Below, in pieces: positions 1 through 10,825 of a stretch of 64,000 nt of DNA. Positions within the stretch are counted from its first letter, which is position 1. Every line of letters begins with the position of its first letter. The position numbers and the translations under genes were made by a program. The notes beneath the pieces were generated by a model that did not search any database, was not told the DNA's origin, and saw only the letters and a list, made by a program, of their open reading frames with translations. The DNA comes from Timema cristinae (taxonomy: Eukaryota > Arthropoda > Insecta > Phasmatodea > Timematidae). Where the stretch lies: the NCBI GenBank assembly GCA_039000515.1, contig JBCFYV010000001.1, positions 29,285,048-29,349,047 of the forward strand. Direction: 5' to 3'.

Positions 1-684
1 TTATATATGTAATGTATTACATGTTACAGTCCAAGCCAGATACCAGGATAAACTAGTTAGGACAATGCCTAATTGATACAGCCTGCTTCTTGTAGGATAA
101 ACTGATATAGCTTGATGGTTTTAGGCAGCACTGGTTTTTATTATTCTTAACCCATACGATGAATCGACCTTGGACAGGTTTCATCATTTATTGTTCGTGC
201 ACAAATGTTGTCAGATAACCTAACCCACCCTAACCTAGCCTAAGATAAACCTGGTTTGGCCTAGTAAAATTGTGTACTATACTAATTTATCCTTTGAGCT
301 AGGCTAAAATTTCAGTATTAACGAATTTAGATTAGGCTAAATTAGTAAATTCTGAAGCTCTTAGGATGTATTAATTTGGCCTTGTCCGATCTAGTTTGTA
401 CTGGAATCGGGTTTGGTCGATAACACACACATATTTATAGACCTATATATATTCAGTGGTGGCTTGTGTGTTATTTACAGGTTAATCCTGGTTTGACGGG
501 ACTGTACAAGTCAACCGTTAGATTCCCTTTACTATTCATATTGTTACCAACTACACCCATTATAATATAGTAGGGTAATGTGAGTGAATTGACTTTAAAC
601 TTAAAGGGAAAGATTAATACTGAATGGGAGGAAACAATGTCGTATAATTAGATGCCCATGGATTATTTTTGTAACGTTTAAATA
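1..684. other. Gene-free AT-rich stretch with CCTAA-like motifs
   Basis: No coding signal seen. At 216-245 there is a short run of degenerate CCTAA motifs (cctaaccc, cctaacctag, cctaag). These resemble the arthropod telomere unit TTAGG read on the other strand, but the run is too short and irregular to be a telomeric array. Confidence 0.5.
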
Positions 685-935
685 CCTGATCCGGTGAGCG
701 CATGCTCATAGACGTCAATCTCGTAATATACTAAGACTGCCGATGTAAGGGAGGTTGGAATTTGAATCCACATCGGATGTACTAAGGGTGGTTTTTCATA
801 AATGATTTTCAATTCTCCTTACATATAAAAATGGGGATACCCTTCCTTTAAATTCAACATTCCTCATCCCTAGCTAATAAGGGTAATTAGTACATTTGAA
901 TGTAGCCCGAATAGGTAGTATTACCCGGTACTATA
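685..935 (+). mobile_element. Diverged tRNA-derived SINE, family B
   Basis: The head keeps the family B order: a tRNA-like promoter region, 'gactgccgatg', a B-box-like 'ggaatttgaatccaca', the 'aagggtggtttttc' body segment, and a 3' tail 'gtagcccgaataggtagta'. It aligns along its whole length with the well-preserved copy at 30121-30364. Strongly diverged, so an old insertion. Confidence 0.7.
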
Positions 936-2007
936 ACATTTAGGGCATTTCCCAGCACATTCACACTAACCTTGAAAATACCACTGAGAAAAGAGGACAC
1001 AAAATATTATAGTCTAAAATGTAGGTCATATTTGTTGTAAGTTGTGTTTGAGGAAGGAGGCAAAGTATGGACACATTTGTTTCGTTTCCTGAACGCGGAC
1101 AGAAGAGGAAAGAAATGATACATTTTTTTTGCACTATTATCAAACTATTCTTGTATTGCCATTTATCCCACATGCTATAATAACTCATTCACTCAACCGA
1201 CTCCACATTCAATGCTGCATGGCTTTCTACATTTCGTTTGTCGTAGTAACTCTTTCTTTTTAACTGGTTCAATTTGCGGTTGTATCTTTATTTAAATGTG
1301 AACTATTTTCAAACTTATTTCAGGAATATGTATACAAGTTTTAAAATAAATCTGTTTGCTATTGGTTGTTTGAAGATATATAAGTGGTAATAGTAGTAAA
1401 AATGCTTAAAGTTATTTTGGTTTAGCAATCTGTCCAAATTAATACCTACGTCGAAATATTATAGCCATACGTTAGTTATGTTAACTTAGAATAAACATCA
1501 TTAATAAGATTACAATATTTGAAAGATACAGAGGAAAAGGGAGTAAAGTCACACTCAACTTATTTTAAAGGACACATTTTATATTTCAAACCAACTAAGG
1601 ACACCAACAAATACATTTTTATATTATTTTAAATAGGACACGTTACCTTTTTTTTAACCATAGTTATAATTTTGTTAAAGCAACATCCCCACCTGTAGGC
1701 ATGGGACATTAAATGTCTCTTAATCTGGTTTTCCAGTAAGTTTGAAATTTTATCCCGGTCAGATACGCTGTGAGATTTTTTTAGATAGTTTCTTAATCTC
1801 TCTCCACTCAAATTAAATGCAAATTTCCTGTACATATTACCTTTATAGTCCACACACACACACAAAAACACAGCTCACAAATATAATAATTAAAACGCGT
1901 ATAGTCCAGAAATTAGCAGGACATGGCGGAAAAAATATTAGAGCATTCAAACTTATTTTTTAAAAACATACGGAAACAAATCTGTAACAATTTTTTATTT
2001 TTCAGTT
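936..2007. other. Gene-free AT-rich stretch
   Basis: Short stop-bounded reading frames only, with no recognisable domain, splice-site pair or repeat beyond a short (CA)n near 1853-1866. Nothing further can be supported. Confidence 0.5.
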
Positions 2008-2290
2008 AGGTAGGTCTATTTTATAAGCTCCGTCAATAGCATGTATATCTACTGAACTAAGGGTCCCGGGTTTGATTCCTGGAATGGCCGAACATTTATT
2101 ATCGGTGAAATTGTGGGTTTACACTTTCATAGTGATAAATTAACGGTCGGGGACAGGATGCTGTGCTGGTCCTAGTCTTAAGTTAGATTATAAGGCATAT
2201 TAAGCTACGACAGGCCTAGCAAGCCTATAGTGGAAAATATTTGGCTTGAATGAAAAAAAAAACTTACCCAGGTCACAGGCTGGAAACAGT
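2008..2290 (+). mobile_element. tRNA-derived SINE, family C
   Basis: The tRNA-like head has a B box 'gggtttgattcctgg', followed by a body with 'catttattatcggtgaaat', 'gataaattaacggtcggggac' and 'cgacaggcctagcaagc'. The same order occurs at 30974-31200, 43729-43995 and 61932-62115. The A-box region is decayed. The better copies resemble a lysine-type tRNA head (TAGCTCAGTCGGTAG). Confidence 0.75.
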
Positions 2291-4484
2291 GATATATATA
2301 AAGTATAAAGTAAAGGTCTAATTTATAAAATACTAACTTTAATAAAATAAGAATATTTTTAGAAAACTTGAACTACTTTATTAACAAATTTATACTTGAT
2401 AGCAATAATATTAAATTAATTGACTAGCCCATAAGATATAAAACTTGAAAATGACCTAAATGTCAGTGAGATAATCTATAAAACTTCATTAGAAAAAAGT
2501 TTTTGGTATTTGTTTAATAGGGTTAAAAATAACTTTTGTGGCATAGCATACGTTTACTTGAAGGAAGATTGAAGACTTGAAGAACTTGCTAGAAGCCCAT
2601 GTAGAGCAATAAAGTTCCGGCTCTCCAAAGAATGAGGAGATGTAAGTTTGTAGGTTTTTACGTGAACAAAATCTTGTGGGGATGCTACAGTTATACTACG
2701 CGATTTAGAGACCATTCTTACCGCAGTAAAACCATTATTATTCCCCCTCCCTCATACATAAAAGCAAGTCACTTTTTATTAAATAAACCAACTTATTTTG
2801 ATTTAGAGATTAAACAAAAAGGGAAGCGAAAAAAAAGTTTGCATAAATTCATGCACTTTTATTTAAACTGGGTATATAATTGAGCAATGTATGGCTATTT
2901 TGATTTAAAATAGTTTGTTCATTTCATTTTCTGATTTAAAAAAAAAATGAAATGTACCAATTTTGTACAAAGTATAATAGAGTAGACCTTTTATTTTCTG
3001 GCTCCCATGTGAGCTATCAAAGTTTTGCTACACTCATTGGATGGGGTTGATCGATGTAGACATTTTGAGGAAATGTAGTTTAAATTGCATAGAAACAGAG
3101 TAGAAAACCATCTAGAAAAATATCACACTTAGGACAGCTCACTTGGATTTGAACCCTTACCTCCACGTCTTCGGGAAACCAGAACAAATAAACTTATATC
3201 TTGGTCCACGTGCTTGCTGATGTGGGTTTAAGGTAAATGATGCATTGCATAATATCTAAAGATTTATTTAAGCAAAGAATATTAATATTTTAATTTACAA
3301 ATTTTACTCCTGATTATTTACTAAGATACTATTATCAACAAATATTGTTTATTATGGGACCTAAAATTTTAGTTTGTCTCATCTAATGTTATCTAACAAA
3401 TCACAAATTATAAGAACATTTTAAAAACATTATAAAAATTAGTTACGAAATTTATAATTAAATAGGCCCTACATAAATTAATTTCCATCCCATTGCCTTG
3501 CAATTAATCATTGGACCACATCATGCGGTAAAATTTTAAAATATGAATACGGACTATAAATAAGTAAATCCTATATAATAAACTGACAATATGATTAAAA
3601 TCGTGTAAAAGTAAAATATTTATGATAATTTATACCTTTGTGAGATTAATAAAGTAAAGGGCAATAAGACGCGCTGCTGCAAAAAAAAGAGGACATTTTG
3701 AAATTCAAACATAAAATTTACATTAAAATTAAGTGTTTGAACCAAATGGGTGGTAAGACATTGTGCTTAAAAAACCATAAAAATTGCAGCAATTACATTA
3801 ATAATGACGTCAAAATTAAAAAAAATTAAACAGGTAGATTTTAAAATATTCTCTTCGCCTGTCATGTATGTAGTAGAAAGGGTGGGTACTAAAGCTATCA
3901 ATCCTAAAATTATGGAATTTAATTTCATAATTATTTCATTTTTCATTAACAAATATTTTTCATATAATACCTAGCCTTATTTGTTTTGTAGCAGTTTCCT
4001 GAAAGCAGTTAATTATACTTTAATAAATTTTATGTTTAAAATGTACCGTATAGTGTTTATTTCACATAATTTTAATGAATTTATTTATATTTAATAATTT
4101 TATTGTTTGATGTATTGAATTAAATTCAAAAAAATATGTTTTATGGTTCAATCATTAATAATAAGTTGACATTGTTCTAGTACACATTTAAATAATAAAT
4201 AGATTATAAAGTGATATTTCAAGCAGGATATATTGCTTATTTTTAGATAAAGTTGACCTACAATAATATGGGGTGTAAAAGCAAATTGTTAATAGTGGTC
4301 CCTTGGAACTTTGGTAGAGGGGTAGGAATCCAAAAGTTGTGGTAGTAAATTACTTACTATGTACATTAGGAATTATAAAGTTCATTGCCCCACTGTAACG
4401 TGTTAGATAACCCATTAACATGTACACTCAAACTACCATATGTATGATTGACACTATAAATGCAAGAACTAATAAGTTCTAATA
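2291..4484. other. Gene-free AT-rich stretch
   Basis: No supported gene. At about 3095-3215 there is a faint minus-strand SINE-B resemblance (gagtagaaaaccatct, then a B-box-like segment). The remainder is A/T-rich without visible structure. Confidence 0.4.
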
Positions 4485-4877
4485 GTGTGTGACAGATATA
4501 AACTCATGGTGAAATCGTGTTCTGGAAACGCCCAAATTACGGAAAGTGCCCCAGTTGATGTTTTAACACATCCTGCAACTACAACACAAGGACATTTTGA
4601 ACTCTTGAAAGATCAGACAGAAGTGATGAGCCGCTTTTCTGTGTTGTACTTAGGGCATCTCCTAGTGCTAGTTGTCTTTCTACTATATTCTGCAAACTCA
4701 CCCACCTTCCATTTTCCTGGTGGACTTCCTTCCCAAATACGTCAGTCCTTCTTGTATAAAACAGCCATCCCTCGCTTCACATTTTGTATTTCTATTGTAA
4801 CGATTAGTCGGAGGAACAACCTGGACGTGAACCAAGAATCAGCGAACCAAACAACTGATGATAACGATGTGTGAGGC
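4485..4877 (+). other. Unassigned 129-residue open reading frame
   Basis: An ATG-to-stop frame of 129 codons in a segment clearly less AT-rich than its surroundings. The product has one hydrophobic stretch around residues 53-68 (SVLYLGHLLVLVVFLLY), which could span a membrane, and an acidic, Asn/Thr-rich C-terminus. I do not recognise the protein. A TATA-like 'gtataaaacag' lies inside the frame near 4754, which fits non-coding promoter or LTR-like DNA as well as it fits a gene. A hairpin-bearing tandem array starts about 100 bp downstream. Coding status is doubtful. Confidence 0.25.
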
Positions 4878-4969
4878 GTTGGTCTCTCCTCCTTGCCACA
4901 GATGTAGCAACGTCTGTCACTATGAGTATTTGGATTAGTAATATTTGTTAGAATCGTCGTGCTCTACGT

Positions 4970-5445
4970 ATCTATGTCCATAATGAATAGTTTGAATGAT
5001 AGAGATATTTCTCTATATTTCTATGTCCATATGACATAGTTTTGTATGTCAAAGTTTCTAAATTGTTTTTCTATGCCCACAAGGCATAGTTTTGAATGAT
5101 ATTAATCTGGCTCTATGTTTTTATGTCCATATGACATAGTTTTGTATGGCAGGGTTTCTGAATTGTTTTTATATGCCCATTAGGCATAGTTTTGAATTAT
5201 TGAGATCTTGGTCTATGTTTCTATTCCATATGACATATTTTTGTATGTCAGAGTTTCTGACTTGTTTTTCAATGTCCAACAAAGCATAGTTTTGAATAAT
5301 AAAGATCTTGCTGTATGTTTCTATGTCCATAAGACATAGTTTTGTATGTAAGAGTGCCTGACTTGTTTTTTATGCCCACAAGGTATAGTTTTGAATGTTA
5401 GAGTTTTGTCTCTATTTTTCTATTTTTATAAGACATAGACGTAAC
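4970..5445. repeat. Tandem array of hairpin-forming units, period about 120 bp in two half-units
   Basis: About four higher-order units. Each has two related halves of roughly 55-60 bp, one built around 'tctatgtccatatgacatag' and the other around 'tctatgcccacaaggcatag', each followed by 'ttttg(t/a)atg'. Each half contains an inverted repeat, CTATG...CATAG. Units differ by substitutions and small indels. Confidence 0.8.
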
Positions 5446-5446
5446 A

Positions 5447-5462
5447 CCTGGGTGACACCCAG
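5447..5462. repeat. Short perfect palindrome
   Basis: The sequence ctgggtgacacccag is a 7-bp stem around a single central base, directly after the hairpin array. It may be a protein-binding dyad or chance. No function is assigned. Confidence 0.45.
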
Positions 5463-6489
5463 ACGCCCTATATTGTATGGCCATGCTACAGCTAACTTAA
5501 TGTTAAGGACCATCAAATTGTGGAAATAAGGCTATCTATCGCTTTGTTCCATGACCTAGTTGGGTCTTTGACTGAAACCAGTCTCTTATATTTATAATGG
5601 TGTACATTTCTACGGTGGGTGTGCTGTAATCTAGATAGTGGCCCGTGGGGTATAGTTCATTTGGTTCGGCCCCCTTCAGACACCGTTTGTATTTGTAAAT
5701 ATTTAACTGTTTGCACTAGATATCGTGTCTCCAGACATGGATAGTATGTTAAATATACTATTTAATGACCAGCCAGTACTAATCAGGAATAGACCGGCCA
5801 TAGTATCTTAATAGCCTATAATCCTGGTAGATCACCATTAAATATCTGTAAACCTATAGTTCCTCTTCTAGGAGTGTAATATTTGTATCTAGTAATTCAC
5901 TATGGAGTTAACTCATGCTAACTAGCTCATTTAACTACCAACTTTGTAACTCCTTAAACTAGGACCTTATAGTGTTAGAAATTGTCAACTGTAATTTTAT
6001 ATGCTTTGTAGGTTAAAGTTCCACAGCCATCAGGCAGAAGTGGAGTTATGTATGGAATCATTTATTTAGCTTAGTAATTAATCGCTTCCCATTTAAATTG
6101 CCGTTCTGTTAAGGCAGACGCTCCTTTGTGGCTGAATATGTGTTAGTTCTACTTTAAAGAGTTACACACCCATTCGTAATGTAGACTCTACTTTACTAGT
6201 GTTGATTGTAAGTATAGTATAGGAGTTTCACTCAAATGTTCCCTATTGGTATAACTTCGTCAGAAGTAAATTATTTAATTTCTCTTGATAAACAAAGGAC
6301 TTTCTTGTGTAATATCTCCTAAGATTATATGAAATTCCATCAACTTGTTTCAATAAATAAGTTGATTTGTTGAACTTCTACACCTCTCTCTTATGTGTGT
6401 TCCTTCCATTCCTTGTTATACATATTTTATAAATGTATTCGTCACTTCTTCTATCGAATAGGAGAGGAGGTGATACCACACTTACATAA
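5463..6489. other. Gene-free stretch
   Basis: No coding frame, repeat family or splice-site pair could be recognised. Confidence 0.4.
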
Positions 6490-6870
6490 GTAGACCACCT
6501 ATTTATCTCCTGAGCTATCTCTACTCAGACCACCTTATCACACAATATTACTATCTTTTTCTAGTTCCATCCAATACACCTCATTACGTCCGATATCTAT
6601 TTTGAGATTGTTCTATCACCTAATCACACCTAATTTGTCACCTAATAACACTCTATCCCTATCTTTAGCTAATTAAGTCCAACTCATTACACCCTATCTT
6701 GAGCTAGCTCTATCCAGTCCTCCTCATTAAATCCTATCCCTATCTTGAACTAGTTCTATCCAGTACACCTCATTACACACTATCCCTATCCTGAGATAAT
6801 TCTACTCAGTCCACTTTACCACACCATATCCCTATATTGAGATAGGGCGTAATGAGGTGGAATGGATATA
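6490..6870. repeat. Minisatellite, unit about 46 bp, with strand flip at right end
   Basis: Degenerate tandem units of the type 'cattacaccctatcccta' + 'tcttgagctagttctatcc' + 'agtc'. Near 6835-6860 the array turns over: 'ccctatattgagataggg' is followed by the unit in the opposite orientation (cgtaatgaggtggaatgg). The same unit forms a second array at 46100-46378. Confidence 0.8.
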
Positions 6871-6947
6871 CCTATCTCTTTCAGGTCCATTTAAATGTAA
6901 TCCTACCATCTGCGTCTAGGTATTCCCACTAGTCTATTCTCATAGGG

Positions 6948-7224
6948 GTGACCTGGTGGTCTATGGGTAAGGTGTCAGTCTTCTATGCTAGGGTCCGGGG
7001 TTCAATCTTCGGTCCCGGCACAGATTTATCTGATTACCAAACGCTTCCTTCACCTATGACAAGACATCTTGTGAATGTGGGGAATGCCAGGCCTCCACCG
7101 TGTTTCGGATTCCACTTTAAACTGTAGGTCCTCCATTTCATCTCACAATCACCCTACCATTACACATTAGCGTAAGTGCGTAAAACCCGAACGGGTAATA
7201 AGACGCGGTGCTAATAATAATAAT
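6948..7224 (+). mobile_element. tRNA-derived SINE, family A (short subfamily), full length
   Basis: A tRNA-like head (A box 'tggtctatgggtaagg', B box 'ggttcaatc') leads into the family body with 'ggaatgccaggcctccacc' and 'caccctaccattacacatt', then the tail 'acccgaacgggtaataagac' and (TAA)n. Flanked by a target-site duplication, attctcataggg (6936-6947) and attctcacaggg (7225-7236), with one mismatch. Confidence 0.92.
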
Positions 7225-7475
7225 ATTCTCACAGGGCTCACCTGTCAGTACCTTGAACGCGGTTCTAATTTCTTCCATTCACGCTGCATGTCTTAAGCAC
7301 AGTAACCTGCAAGATTTAACTACCCTACCAATGTCTATTGATAAGTACAGGGTATGTAACTCATCATTTTGTAACCTCCTCCACTATAGTATTTTCTTCT
7401 TCCCTATTTGCTTTCGGATACCCGAAGTTTCTTTTCGTCACGTAAGCTAAGCGACAATGCTTGCCAAACATAAAA

Positions 7476-7835
7476 GAAACCGGTTAAACTATTTTTATAT
7501 ATATTGTGAAGGCATGTTGAGAGTATGAGCGTGAATCGAGTGCCGAAAAAATATCTAAAGGTAAGGTGTGTGAATAAAAAGGAAGGGGTAGGCCATGTAA
7601 TAAATACGTGGTTAAATGTTATAAACGAATGCGTTAAAAAGATAAACATTAAGTGTCTTAAGAATAAAAAAGTATGTATGACTGGGTGAATGGATTTTAT
7701 TGAAGAGAAGAGAGTATGCAAGGATAGGGAAGTATTAAAGAAAGTTTGTGAACATGGATTAAGTGTGGAATAGTTTTTGAAGATGTATGCTCAATTTATT
7801 GCCTACCTCGTAAGGGAACGGCGTGATTATGTGTT
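7476..7835 (+). pseudogene. LINE 3' fragment (reverse-transcriptase C-terminal region)
   Basis: Read on the plus strand with stops and shifts, this encodes 'NECVKKINIKCLKNKKVCM', a MDF motif, 'VCKDREV' and 'CEHGLSVE'. The copies at 56058-56405 and 63046-63372 (minus) encode the same order. The latter also keeps a GRGRP motif typical of the region after the reverse transcriptase of non-LTR retrotransposons. Several in-frame stops make it non-functional. It is followed within about 20 bp by a (TATG)-type microsatellite, apparently the element's 3' tail. The LINE clade is not determined. Confidence 0.65.
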
Positions 7836-7856
7836 TTATATGTGATAATATGAGTA

Positions 7857-8090
7857 TGTATGTATAATGTAGGTAGGTGGGTAGGTAGGTATGTATGTAT
7901 ATGTGTGTGTATGTATTTGTGTGTGTATGTATGTGTGTGCATGTATTTGTGTGTGTATGTATGTGTGTGTATGTATGTGTGTGTGTATGTATGTGTGTGT
8001 GTATGTAGTGTGTGTGTATGTATGTGTATGTGTATGTATGTGTGTATATGTGTGTGTGTATGTGTGCGTTTGTATTATTGTATATGTGAG
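7857..8090. repeat. (TATG)n/(GT)n microsatellite
   Basis: An interrupted tract of gtatgtatgtgtgtg units. It directly follows the 3' end of the LINE fragment at 7476-7835, as the other (TATG)n tract does at 62350-63040, so it was probably seeded by the retrotransposon tail. The Met/Cys/Val-rich frames across it are artefacts of the repeat. Confidence 0.92.
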
Positions 8091-8554
8091 CAGGATTTGT
8101 GTCAGACTTATTACTTAGGGAATTGGCTTTAAATATACACTATATTATTAACGTTTGCTATTTATTTTTCTTACTATCCAGTAGAAACTTTAAGATAGAT
8201 CTACCCAGACGCTACACCCATTGTTGGTTCTATATATTGTGTATTAAAGTTAATTTAATCCATTAAATACTTCAAACTTTTGTTTTTGGCATGGATTATA
8301 ACCCTTATAACTTTGACTTAGTTGTTGAAAACTCATTAGTGCCCTCTTGTACTAATTGTTGGAACTACTACCCCACCTAGAAGGTCTCTAGAGGATCAAG
8401 GGAGAAGTATATACTTCAATCTAGTTATTAATAGAACTGAATAGCTCGTGGGTCGTAGATTGGCTCACTGTTAAAGGTCAGGGGTCTTGCCACGATAAAC
8501 TTTACATTTTGAATCTGTCTAACAAACCCAGACTGACACAATCCCAAACGTTTC
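8091..8554. other. Gene-free stretch, possible intron of the 8561-8636 exon
   Basis: No repeat or coding signal recognised. On the minus strand this lies immediately downstream of the predicted splice donor at 8560, so if that exon is real this is the start of its first intron. Confidence 0.35.
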
Positions 8555-8560
8555 ACTCAC

Positions 8561-8636
8561 CGACCGCTAGGAGCACCAGCAGCGTTAGAAGGGTCACATA
8601 AGTGTTGGTATTCTTGGCGGAGGGCTGGTTGTCCAT
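8561..8636 (-). CDS. Putative first coding exon: signal-peptide-like N-terminus of an unknown host protein
   Basis: On the minus strand an ATG in good context (gacaATGg) opens a 25-codon frame, MDNQPSAKNTNT followed by YVTLLTLLVLLAV. It ends after one further G at a strong splice donor, GTGAGTG (8560-8554). The product has a short polar N-terminal region with one lysine and then a 13-residue hydrophobic core, as expected for a signal peptide or signal anchor. The intron would be in phase 1, which is common just after signal-peptide exons. The exon and the upstream 8637-8730 are markedly GC-richer than the surroundings, unlike the repeats nearby. The protein family cannot be named: no following exon was recognised on the minus strand between 1 and 8550, so they lie in a diverged stretch or outside the window. 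Confidence 0.5.
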
Positions 8637-8780
8637 TGTCCACCGGTTAGCCGCTGCTGTTGTCCTTTCTGCGTCCTAACGAGTCAGCGTCAACCGTTAC
8701 GAGTATCCTGGATGAATCTGGAACATGCAATGATTGTGCTTAATTTTTGGAAGTGTCAAAATATATTCATGGACCATTTT
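8637..8780 (-). promoter_or_regulatory. Putative 5' UTR and promoter of the 8561-8636 exon
   Basis: GC-rich, CpG-containing sequence runs from the ATG to about 8710, then gives way to AT-rich DNA. A minus-strand TATA-like 'gaatatattttga' lies near 8756-8772, with an initiator-like 'aatcattgc' about 30 bp downstream. This is suggestive only, and no transcript evidence is available. Confidence 0.25.
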
Positions 8781-9271
8781 ACTAATTAGTTGGCCCTTTT
8801 TTTTCATCACTTCTCATCACGACCAAGTTTTCTTAAATGTTTAAACAAAAATATTTTTAAGAGTGTGCATCACATACCAATCAACCCTGTGTTACGGTTA
8901 GATTTAAAGTTGTAAATTTACATGAAAACACTTACACGTGGATCATTTCTAATTAAACGTTAATGTAGATAAATAGGTAAAAGAAGTTCATAACACTGAG
9001 CATTGTAGAAATATTAAATGAAATGATTACATTGAAAAGGCCGTTTTTGACCATTTTAGAATGGCTTCACAGATAAGCACTGTAGACAAATCTTCATTCT
9101 GTCATAGAGGGGACATACTGTAATACATTAACAAGAAACCTTGTCGTTTTGTCCCCCATCGTCACGCGGGAAATTTCGAGTAAGTATTCAAATACGAATG
9201 CATTGCCCACTTTTCTGGCTTATCGTATGCATTTTATTTTCCCTTTTACTCCCACACTTTGCGCACACCCA

Positions 9272-9322
9272 CCCACCCCCCACACACACACACACACACA
9301 CCCCCCCACACACACACACACT
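9272..9322. repeat. (CA)n microsatellite with C-rich interruptions
   Basis: Runs of cacacaca broken by cccccc tracts. Frames across it are low-complexity Thr/His/Pro artefacts. Confidence 0.92.
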
Positions 9323-10243
9323 AAAGCAAATGCGAGCCGGGAGCTGAGTTGAGCCTGCTATGATGAACGCTCTTAAATTGACATTCTGATGAAGTGATGG
9401 TTTAAGCAAAGCTAAACTAGATGTTTCTATATTTAATTGAATTCACAAGGATATTCCGCATATTTAAGTCTGTAAAATGTTTAAAAGTAGAAACAAATGT
9501 TCTATTTTTAAATCTTCACACAACTTTTTTAATATTATTTCACACTAAATTAATAACCTATTTTATTTAGAGATCATGACAATTTTAACAGCTGTAAATA
9601 TAATTATTAATAATGTTTATCAGTTAATATTAGATATTAGTGTCTGAACATGGGGAGGGGGGATTTGTTTGGATATTTATCAAATAAGTACTGGGTGAAC
9701 TACAAGAATTCCATATTTATTATTTTAATTCGTGATAGTGTTAGTTGATATTAGCATTGTTTAATATTACTCATTTAGCATTGCTTTTTGGAAACCTAAG
9801 TTAATTAATGAATGTTTAGAAAATATCTATTTAGCTTACAGGTGTATAGGGCAGTGACGTGATGTGACTGGTTGCCAAGATAAGCAGAGTTAATTGAAAC
9901 TGTACCTGTGATCTAATCATTCATAATAACACTCATCGTCCAGGCCAGAGCGAAAATACGTTAGTGCAGAGTCTATAGTGATTGATCTAATGGAGCCGGA
10001 GTGGGTGAGAACATGTCACAGGTACATGTTTAACAAGCTTTACCTACCCTTGAAACACTCCACGACACGTCACTGTCACAGTGCTTTTGCAAGAAATGTA
10101 TATTGAAAGAAAGAAGGAGGTGGTTGGGGATTTACTCGGGTTTCTTGAGTTGAAATTCCCCCCCCCCCCCCCCAAAAAAAGAAGAAAACTCGAATTTATT
10201 TAAAATAAAATATTTACTTTTAAGCAATGTTTTATTTTATTTT
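9323..10243. other. Gene-free stretch with possible regulatory block
   Basis: Mostly AT-rich. The segment 9850-10090 is less AT-rich and not recognisably repetitive. It contains 'aagataag' (GATA-type), 'tgattgatctaatgg' (homeodomain/PBC-type), 'gtgacgtgatgtgac' and 'cacgtcac'. A poly-C run of about 16 lies at 10159-10174. Motif matches alone do not prove an enhancer. Confidence 0.2.
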
Positions 10244-10484
10244 AGCACCGTGTTTTACTACATATTAAAGTTATACGCATATGTACTAATTTACGCTTAT
10301 AATATAACGAAGAGTAAGATTGGATTTAGAGAAATTGTACCTACATTTGCGTAGAAAGAATACAATTCATTTTGGAAAAACTACCCTCAGTATACCAAAA
10401 TGGGATCTGAACCCCGATCTTCATGTCGATGACATTCTAGTCTATTGCAAGAGTGAAGCCTTAGACAGTGTGGCCATCAAAGCA
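10244..10484 (-). mobile_element. tRNA-derived SINE, family B
   Basis: Minus orientation. The tail complement 'agcaccgtgttttacta' is at the left and the tRNA-like head 'tggccacactgtctaaggc' at the right. The body has the usual 'gtagaaagaatacaattcat' and B-box segment 'gggatctgaaccccgatc'. No target-site duplication recognised. Confidence 0.75.
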
Positions 10485-10513
10485 TGTATACATATATATT
10501 TTAATACCTAGTA

Positions 10514-10775
10514 GGTGACCTGGTGGTCTAGAGGTAAGGTGTCAGACTTCTGTGCTGGCGGCCGGGGTTCAATCCTCGGTCCCGGCACAGATTTATTGAT
10601 TACCAAACCCTTCCTTCACCTCTGACAATACATCTTGTGAAGGTGGGGAATGCCAGGCTCCACCGTGGTTCGGATTCCACGTTAAACTGTAGGTCCTTCG
10701 TTTCATCTCACAATCACCCTACCATTACACATTACGTAAGTGCGTATAGCCCGAATGGGTAGTAAGACGCGGTGC

Positions 10776-10815
<40 letters not shown>
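10514..10815 (+). mobile_element. tRNA-derived SINE, family A (short subfamily), full length
   Basis: Head 'ggtgacctggtggtctagag', B box 'ggttcaatcc', family body and a long (AAT)n tail of about 13 units. Flanked by a perfect 10-bp target-site duplication, atacctagta, at 10504-10513 and 10816-10825. It lies between two minus-strand SINE-B copies. Confidence 0.93.
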
Positions 10816-10816
<1 letters not shown>

Positions 10817-10825
10817 TACCTAGTA

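Noticed and set aside
216..245. Telomeric repeat array (CCTAA)n
   Set aside because: Only a few imperfect units; common in arthropod DNA away from telomeres.
4479..5450. Solo LTR (tgtgtg...taaca) followed by a primer-binding-like tgggtgacaccc
   Set aside because: Flanking bases do not form a target-site duplication, no second LTR, and no retroviral-type coding nearby.
7404..7721. 105-codon minus-strand frame, and similar frames at 56049-56470
   Set aside because: They are antisense to the LINE 3' fragment; the sense strand carries the recognisable conserved peptide.
7860..8132. Overlapping Cys/Val/Met-rich frames
   Set aside because: Translations of the (TATG)n/(GT)n tract.
9141..9187. Plus-strand exon ending at a good donor (cgagtaagtattc)
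   Set aside because: No convincing upstream frame or acceptor; the frame runs into a (CA)n tract. A single donor-like match is expected by chance.
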